Below, piece by piece: positions 6,223 to 10,790 of a stretch of DNA of 10,790 nt. Every line of letters starts with the position of its first letter. Position 1 is the stretch's first letter. The position numbers and the translations under genes are program-made. Source of the stretch: Planctomycetota bacterium (GTDB lineage Bacteria > Planctomycetota > SZUA-567 > H5-PLA8 > CALKMO01); the NCBI GenBank assembly GCA_026417845.1, contig JAOACM010000058.1, forward strand, positions 3,022-13,811, in the 5' to 3' direction. Under the pieces are notes generated by a model that saw only the letters and a list, made by a program, of their open reading frames with translations, made no database searches and was not told where the DNA came from.

Positions 6223-9200
6223 ATGGGATCGTATGTGCTGAGGGGAGCCGGCGAAGAATACAGGCTCCCGCAGGGACAGGTCGCGATCGGAAGCGACGCG
6301 GCGTGCGAGATATCCCTCCGCGAGGGGACGGTGCTGCCCACGCATGCCGTGATCGTTTCCGAGGAGGGCCGGGTGATAGTCAGGCCGGCGGGGGAGGGCG
6401 CGCTCGTCAGGGTCAACGGCCTGCCCATATCCGGCGCCACGCCGCTCCGTCCCGGCGATGCCCTGACGATCGGCGGACTCACGCTGACCCTGGAGGAACG
6501 GGACGGGGGCGGCAGGGGCCTTCTGCGCCGCCCGTACGTCCGATATCCCCTGCTGGCCGCCGCCGCGGCGGCCGGTCTGGCCGCGCTCCTCACCGGAACG
6601 CTGTACGTCCTGGTGGACGAACAGAAGGCGCGGAGCGTGATAATCGAGGCGGCGGAGGCGGCCCTCAAGCGGGAGGTGTCCATAGAGGACGTAAGGATAA
6701 GTCTGCCCTCCGCGCGCCTCGTCCTCAGGGGCGTGCGCGTCAGAAACCGCGAAGGCATGGGCTCTGGTCAGCACCTCCTCTACGCCCCCATCGTGACCGC
6801 CCGCCTGGACGCCGCCGACCTCCTGTTCAGTTTCGGCGGAAGGCTCAGGTGCGTCGGACTGACCGTCGAGTCTCCCGAGCTTACGATCGAACGCCATGTC
6901 CGCGAGGACGGGGACGCTTACACGAACGTGGACGACCTCCTCGAAATATACGGTTCCGGTTCCGCGATCAGGTTCCCGATGGATATCGGGCTGAGCGGCC
7001 CCAAGGCAGTGCTTGAGGTGGCGGGCGGAACGGTGGTGCTTCGCGACCATATCCGCAACGGACCCGATGTGCGGATATCCGGCGTGAATCTCCGGATAGC
7101 ATCGTCGGAGGTATCCGGGGAGACCGTGCTGACAGCCCTCGGACCGGCGCGCGGGGGGGAGGGGGAGCGGGAGTCCGCGAGGCCGGGGAAGATCGTGGTT
7201 TCCTCCACCGCCGCCCTGCTCGACCGGTCGGGCCGCCTGGACCCCGGCCGCATCCCGGAAGCCCCGATAGATGTCTCGGTTCACGGGCTGGATATGGAGC
7301 CGTTCATGCGCTTTTTCGGGGTACGCCTGCCGCGCCTCCGCAGGCTCTCGACCGGCGAAGACGCTCGGCCTGGAGCCGACAGCCGGATAGAGGTGATGCT
7401 GGGGCAGTCCGTCAGCGGGAAATGCAGAATAGCCCGGGAACCGGCGGGGGAGATGAGGCTGACCGGGGAGTTTCACGTGGAAAGCCTGCTGGCCACGATC
7501 CGGCCGGACGGGCTTGCGGTCGGCGGCATGCCGACCGACGTGGGGATGGACATCCAGTGGGACGCCTCGCGGAAGACGGTCAGCCTGAACCGCGTACGGG
7601 TCGAATGCCCGTCGGCGGGGCTGCGGCTGGATGTGAGCGGCCGGATGAGGGAGGGCACGCGGTTTCTGGAGCCCCTCAAGATAGCCCTCGACGCTGACAT
7701 CGGGCTGCTGGCCGCAACGCCGCTGTTCGCGGAGATCGGGCTGGCCGGTCGCGCCGGGGGACGCCTGAGCTCGGCATTCACTCTCGCCGGCGACGCTTAC
7801 GACTTTGACTTGGACGCCGCGCTGAAGATAAGCGAGGGCTGGGTGAGATCCTCGCCGGGACCGGAGGGCGGACGGATACCGCTCCCCCTGGAAAGCGACG
7901 TCAGGGCTTCCGTGGTCCTGGCGCCCGGCGCGGCGGCGGGCAAGACCGGTCCGCGCGAGATCAGGGGACGATGGTCCGCCCGCAGCCGTTCCCTCGTGTG
8001 GGATGCCGACCTGTCGGCCAGAAATCTGAACGTCCCGGCGTCCTCCTCCATCAGGGCCGGATTCTCGCTCGATGTGGACGGCGAGATGTTCGCGGCCGAG
8101 TTCGGCCCGTTCCTCAGACTCTTCAGCCTGCCATCCTTCCGCGAGAAGGTCCATCTCAAGGGAAACGCGACGGGGTCCCGCGACGCCATCGAGGCGTCCT
8201 TCGACGGAACCATTGAGCGGCAGGGCGGCCGGGATCCGATGCCGATCGGGATCAGGGGGAGGGCGAAGCGGATCGCGAGGGATGGCGGCTCGCTGGGATG
8301 GGAATTCGATCTGGAGGCGGGGGGGAGGAACCGCGGGATGAAGGCCGCGACGGCCGGGATCGCGACGGAATGGCCGGGCGGGAAGATCGAGCTGGACCTG
8401 AAGTCCATCGAGGCCGCGGCGGATATCGCGGCGTTGCGTGAACGCCTGTCGGATTACCGGAGCCTGGTCGAAATCCCCGCCGCGCTGAAATCCGGCTTCA
8501 TCAGGATCGAGGGGGGAAGGCTGCGCGGGACGTCCGCCCCGATGGGGGAAAGGAAGGGGAATCCGCGCGATTTCGATTTCGCGTTCGAGGGCCGGGTGGC
8601 GGGGCGGGACATAGTCCTTTCGCTGCCGCGCAACGACTCCTGGACGGAATCCTCGCCATCGTGGGACGTTCAGATGCGCTATCTCATGAAGCCGGCGCCA
8701 GTCGGCCGCGAACCGGTGGAGATCGCGGACATACCGAGGTTCAGGGGGCGCGGCGAGGCCGGGACGCTCGAGGGAGCGCTCAGACACGTGGATGTGGCGG
8801 AAATCAGACGCCTGTACGAGGCCAGCAGACCTCCGAGGCCGCGGGCGCTGGCCAGACGCGTGGAGGTCAGGGGGGCGGTGGCGAACGGGGCCGTGAAATT
8901 CCTCGACGCGATATTCGGCCTGCCGGCGTGGATGCCGGCCGAGGCGCGTGGCGAAATAGATCTGGAAGCGGACATGGAGGCCGACGCGGTGACCGTCAGG
9001 AAGTTCCGGGCGGACTTCGGTCCCTTCAGGAACGCCTCGCTGGAGGCCAGGCTGACCGGCGGGATGCGGCTGCTGGAGATGCTGGCGCCCCCGGCGAAGC
9101 GCGGTGGAGAGGCGGCGGCCAGTCCCGGGGGAGGCGTTGGGGCGGGCGGAGCGGCGGGCGGGGGAGCGGGCGCCGCAGGACCGGAAGGCCTCCAGGGGCT

Positions 9201-10790
9201 TCTCCCGATCCTGCGCGGGATCGAAGGAACCGTCAACTTCAGGGGCGAAACGGATACGAAGGAGCTGTTGAACCTGGCCCGCGCCCTACCGGATCCGCTG
9301 CTGGAGGCCATCGCCGGGGAGGCGTCGCGCGCGACGATACGCGCCGAAGGCCTCGCGGCCGCCGGCATCGCCACTTTCTCGCTGAGGGCCGAAAGCGACG
9401 GGAAGCAGGCCAGGGTTGACCTGTCCGCGGACGCGGCGGGCGCCGACATCTCCGTGCCCCGGGGAGCCTTCCCGGTACTGCCGGCCGGTTTCCCTGACAC
9501 GCTGCGCAAACCGCGCGGCGAGCCGTTGTCGCTCAGGATGGGAATCGAACGCAACCTTGCCGCCCGCGCCGACGAGGATGCATGGCGCGGAAATCTGCTG
9601 ATGGAACTTCCGGGCGATCCGGATCAACCCGTAAGGCTGGACGTGCAGGGCATCAGGACCGACGCGGCGGCGACGCGCCTCGAATTCAACGCCACGCTCG
9701 CCCCCATCCCATCCCGGCTTCCCTGCCGCTGGCTCCTGGGCCCTGGGCGGGCGGATGGGCTGCGCACCGCCGGCAATATCTCGATCGGATGTTCCTATTC
9801 CGGCGATCCCCGCCGCCTCCCGGACCTCGATCCGAAGGCCGGACGCTTCAGCCTGAACGCCATCATTCCCGTAGAGATCGCTTGGGGGGATAATAAGGGG
9901 GGCTGGAAGCTGGCAGCCGACATCCGCCTGGCCGCCACCAACGTCTCCGCGCTGCTGGAGAAAGCGGTCCTGACGCTCTCGGCCGCCTCCCCGGCTTCGG
10001 GCAAGACCTCGATCCTCGCCACGGCCGACTTCAAAGATACCCTCCTGTCATCCCCCCGGAAGGATGCCTCAATCCTCTCGACCCTGGCCGGCGGTCCGGG
10101 GCGCTTCAGACTCCGCGCCGCGTTCGACTCGCTCGACGCCGGCGGTCTCCGCTCCGCCATCGCCGGCCTGATCGGGGCGGTAACGAAGGGCGAGCCGCAG
10201 CGGGCTCCCGTCCCGGCCTTCGCTGTGCCCCAAGGGCTCTCCGGCGAGATCGCGATCTCGATCGGAGATTTCGCGCTGGGGCCGTTCCGCGCCAGGGGAC
10301 TCACAGGCGCCGGAAAATCAAACGGCCCGGCGGTGCTCCTTGAGCGCCTGTCCGGCAGGACGGCGTGGGGGACTCTATTCTCCGGCTCGGCCGCCCTGAA
10401 CCTGCCGGGGGCCGAGGGCGGTACGGGGTATTCCTTCGACCTCCACTTCGGAGAATTCCCCCTCAACGACGCGGCATCCAACCTGCTTTCCTGGAGGGAT
10501 GCAGTCAGCGGAAGGGGCGAACTGTGGTTGAAGATATGTGCGGGCGGGCCGGACATCCGGAGCCTCAGGGCATGGAACGGAAGCCTGCGCCTAAGACTTG
10601 CTTCGCCTGCTCTCGGCGCCTACGACCGGGTGCCTGCCCTGGCCGCGCTGGTTGAATCTGCCCGACCGCTCGGCTTCTCCCGCGGATACCTCGAATTCGC
10701 GGACTCCGACGCCACGCTCGCGATCTCCAGCGGCAGGCTCGATCTTTCCGGCTTCAGGCTGGAAGGCAAGGGCGCCTCGACGGGCACCAC
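6223..10790 (+). CDS. FHA domain - transmembrane helix - giant AsmA-like protein, 3' end beyond window
   Basis: The frame has no stop from 6223 to the window edge (1,522 complete codons). Residues about 4-92 form an FHA domain: VAIGSDAACEISL, then THAVI with His41, VNG (64-66), LRPGDALTIGG. FHA domains usually bind phosphothreonine, but the typical Arg after IG is Ser24 and the Ser three before His41 is Leu38. A basic stretch (LRRPYVRYP) precedes one membrane helix, about 109-131, so the FHA should be cytoplasmic and the rest periplasmic. From about 147 the pattern is that of AsmA N-termini: EVSIEDVRISLPSARLVLRGV, then a PIVTARLD strand and ESPELTIER near 216-223. The remainder is over 1,200 residues of beta-strand repeats with short helices, including recurring GPF turns, a Gly/Ala linker at about 959-986 and an AsmA C-terminal-like stretch close to the edge. 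AsmA-like proteins are thought to move lipids between membranes. Paralogue-level identity (TamB, YhdP or other) cannot be assigned. Start choice is supported by GGAAGGA. Confidence 0.88.
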   Translation, partial: MGSYVLRGAGEEYRLPQGQVAIGSDAACEISLREGTVLPTHAVIVSEEGRVIVRPAGEGALVRVNGLPISGATPLRPGDALTIGGLTLTLEERDGGGRGLLRRPYVRYPLLAAAAAAGLAALLTGTLYVLVDEQKARSVIIEAAEAALKREVSIEDVRISLPSARLVLRGVRVRNREGMGSGQHLLYAPIVTARLDAADLLFSFGGRLRCVGLTVESPELTIERHVREDGDAYTNVDDLLEIYGSGSAIRFPMDIGLSGPKAVLEVAGGTVVLRDHIRNGPDVRISGVNLRIASSEVSGETVLTALGPARGGEGERESARPGKIVVSSTAALLDRSGRLDPGRIPEAPIDVSVHGLDMEPFMRFFGVRLPRLRRLSTGEDARPGADSRIEVMLGQSVSGKCRIAREPAGEMRLTGEFHVESLLATIRPDGLAVGGMPTDVGMDIQWDASRKTVSLNRVRVECPSAGLRLDVSGRMREGTRFLEPLKIALDADIGLLAATPLFAEIGLAGRAGGRLSSAFTLAGDAYDFDLDAALKISEGWVRSSPGPEGGRIPLPLESDVRASVVLAPGAAAGKTGPREIRGRWSARSRSLVWDADLSARNLNVPASSSIRAGFSLDVDGEMFAAEFGPFLRLFSLPSFREKVHLKGNATGSRDAIEASFDGTIERQGGRDPMPIGIRGRAKRIARDGGSLGWEFDLEAGGRNRGMKAATAGIATEWPGGKIELDLKSIEAAADIAALRERLSDYRSLVEIPAALKSGFIRIEGGRLRGTSAPMGERKGNPRDFDFAFEGRVAGRDIVLSLPRNDSWTESSPSWDVQMRYLMKPAPVGREPVEIADIPRFRGRGEAGTLEGALRHVDVAEIRRLYEASRPPRPRALARRVEVRGAVANGAVKFLDAIFGLPAWMPAEARGEIDLEADMEADAVTVRKFRADFGPFRNASLEARLTGGMRLLEMLAPPAKRGGEAAASPGGGVGAGGAAGGGAGAAGPEGLQGLLPILRGIEGTVNFRGETDTKELLNLARALPDPLLEAIAGEASRATIRAEGLAAAGIATFSLRAESDGKQARVDLSADAAGADISVPRGAFPVLPAGFPDTLRKPRGEPLSLRMGIERNLAARADEDAWRGNLLMELPGDPDQPVRLDVQGIRTDAAATRLEFNATLAPIPSRLPCRWLLGPGRADGLRTAGNISIGCSYSGDPRRLPDLDPKAGRFSLNAIIPVEIAWGDNKGGWKLAADIRLAATNVSALLEKAVLTLSAASPASGKTSILATADFKDTLLSSPRKDASILSTLAGGPGRFRLRAAFDSLDAGGLRSAIAGLIGAVTKGEPQRAPVPAFAVPQGLSGEIAISIGDFALGPFRARGLTGAGKSNGPAVLLERLSGRTAWGTLFSGSAALNLPGAEGGTGYSFDLHFGEFPLNDAASNLLSWRDAVSGRGELWLKICAGGPDIRSLRAWNGSLRLRLASPALGAYDRVPALAALVESARPLGFSRGYLEFADSDATLAISSGRLDLSGFRLEGKGASTGT
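9091..9183 (+). repeat. Gly/Ala-rich low-complexity linker within the AsmA-like protein
   Basis: Residues about 957-987 read as APPAKRGGEAAASPGG, continuing as almost pure Gly and Ala up to AAGPEG. It interrupts the beta-strand texture between a helix ending RLLEML and the next module starting LQGLLPILRG. It is probably a flexible surface loop or hinge between two beta sections. Confidence 0.65.

Noticed and set aside
5184..7016. 610-codon open frame on the plus strand
   Set aside because: It runs antisense through the protease and then out of frame over the FHA-AsmA start. Its product is Arg/Pro/Gly-rich low-complexity sequence with no domain.
5863..8787. 974-codon open frame on the minus strand
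   Set aside because: It lies antisense to the FHA-AsmA gene, whose protein has recognisable domains. The antisense product is rich in Arg, Pro, Gly and His with no domain or signal, as expected from GC-rich complementary frames.
8679..9554. 291-codon minus-strand frame
   Set aside because: Antisense to the AsmA-like coding sequence; composition dominated by Ala, Pro, Ser and Arg, with no recognisable features.

Overview
This is a GC-rich window with strong G/C preference at third codon positions, yet the genes also use AGG (Arg) and ATA (Ile) freely. All four firm genes encode exported or membrane-anchored proteins. One is an AsmA-like inner-membrane protein, which points to a diderm (Gram-negative-type) bacterium. 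The secreted paralogues and the short SH3-like domain in front of a trypsin-like protease resemble proteins I associate with Planctomycetes, Lentisphaerae and related PVC or candidate phyla. That placement is inference; no marker gene is present.

Layout: three minus-strand genes face left and one very large plus-strand gene runs off the right edge. From the divergent centre leftwards on the minus strand they are a PDZ-less HtrA/DegP-type serine protease (4628-5611, TTG start with a perfect-looking AAGGAGG), secreted paralogue B (2678-4435) and secreted paralogue A (290-2131). A and B are a tandem duplicate of a signal-peptide-bearing protein resembling the DUF3352-type family. A differs by a strongly acidic low-complexity insert of about 30 residues. 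Gaps are 192 bp (protease to B), 546 bp (B to A, with inverted and direct repeats and a strong hairpin after B) and 611 bp (divergent control region). These gaps suggest separate transcription units or weak coupling rather than one tight operon.

On the plus strand, from 6223 to beyond 10790, a single open frame of at least 1,522 codons encodes an N-terminal FHA domain, one transmembrane helix and a very long AsmA-like body. No stop occurs inside the window, so the gene is truncated by the edge. The FHA fold would lie in the cytoplasm and the AsmA-like body in the periplasm. AsmA-like proteins such as TamB and YhdP are thought to be lipid-transfer bridges between the membranes. The FHA fusion is the most unusual thing here: a cytoplasmic protein-interaction module joined to a putative lipid-bridge protein. 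The FHA lacks the usual phosphothreonine-contacting Arg and Ser, so it may bind partners independently of phosphorylation.

Together the genes look like a cell-envelope locus: a periplasmic quality-control protease, two duplicated periplasmic proteins of unknown function, and a large envelope-spanning protein. Functional linkage is inferred from proximity and shared localisation only. I see no RNA genes, CRISPR arrays, transposases or phage genes. Many long frames antisense to these genes are by-products of high GC and were rejected.
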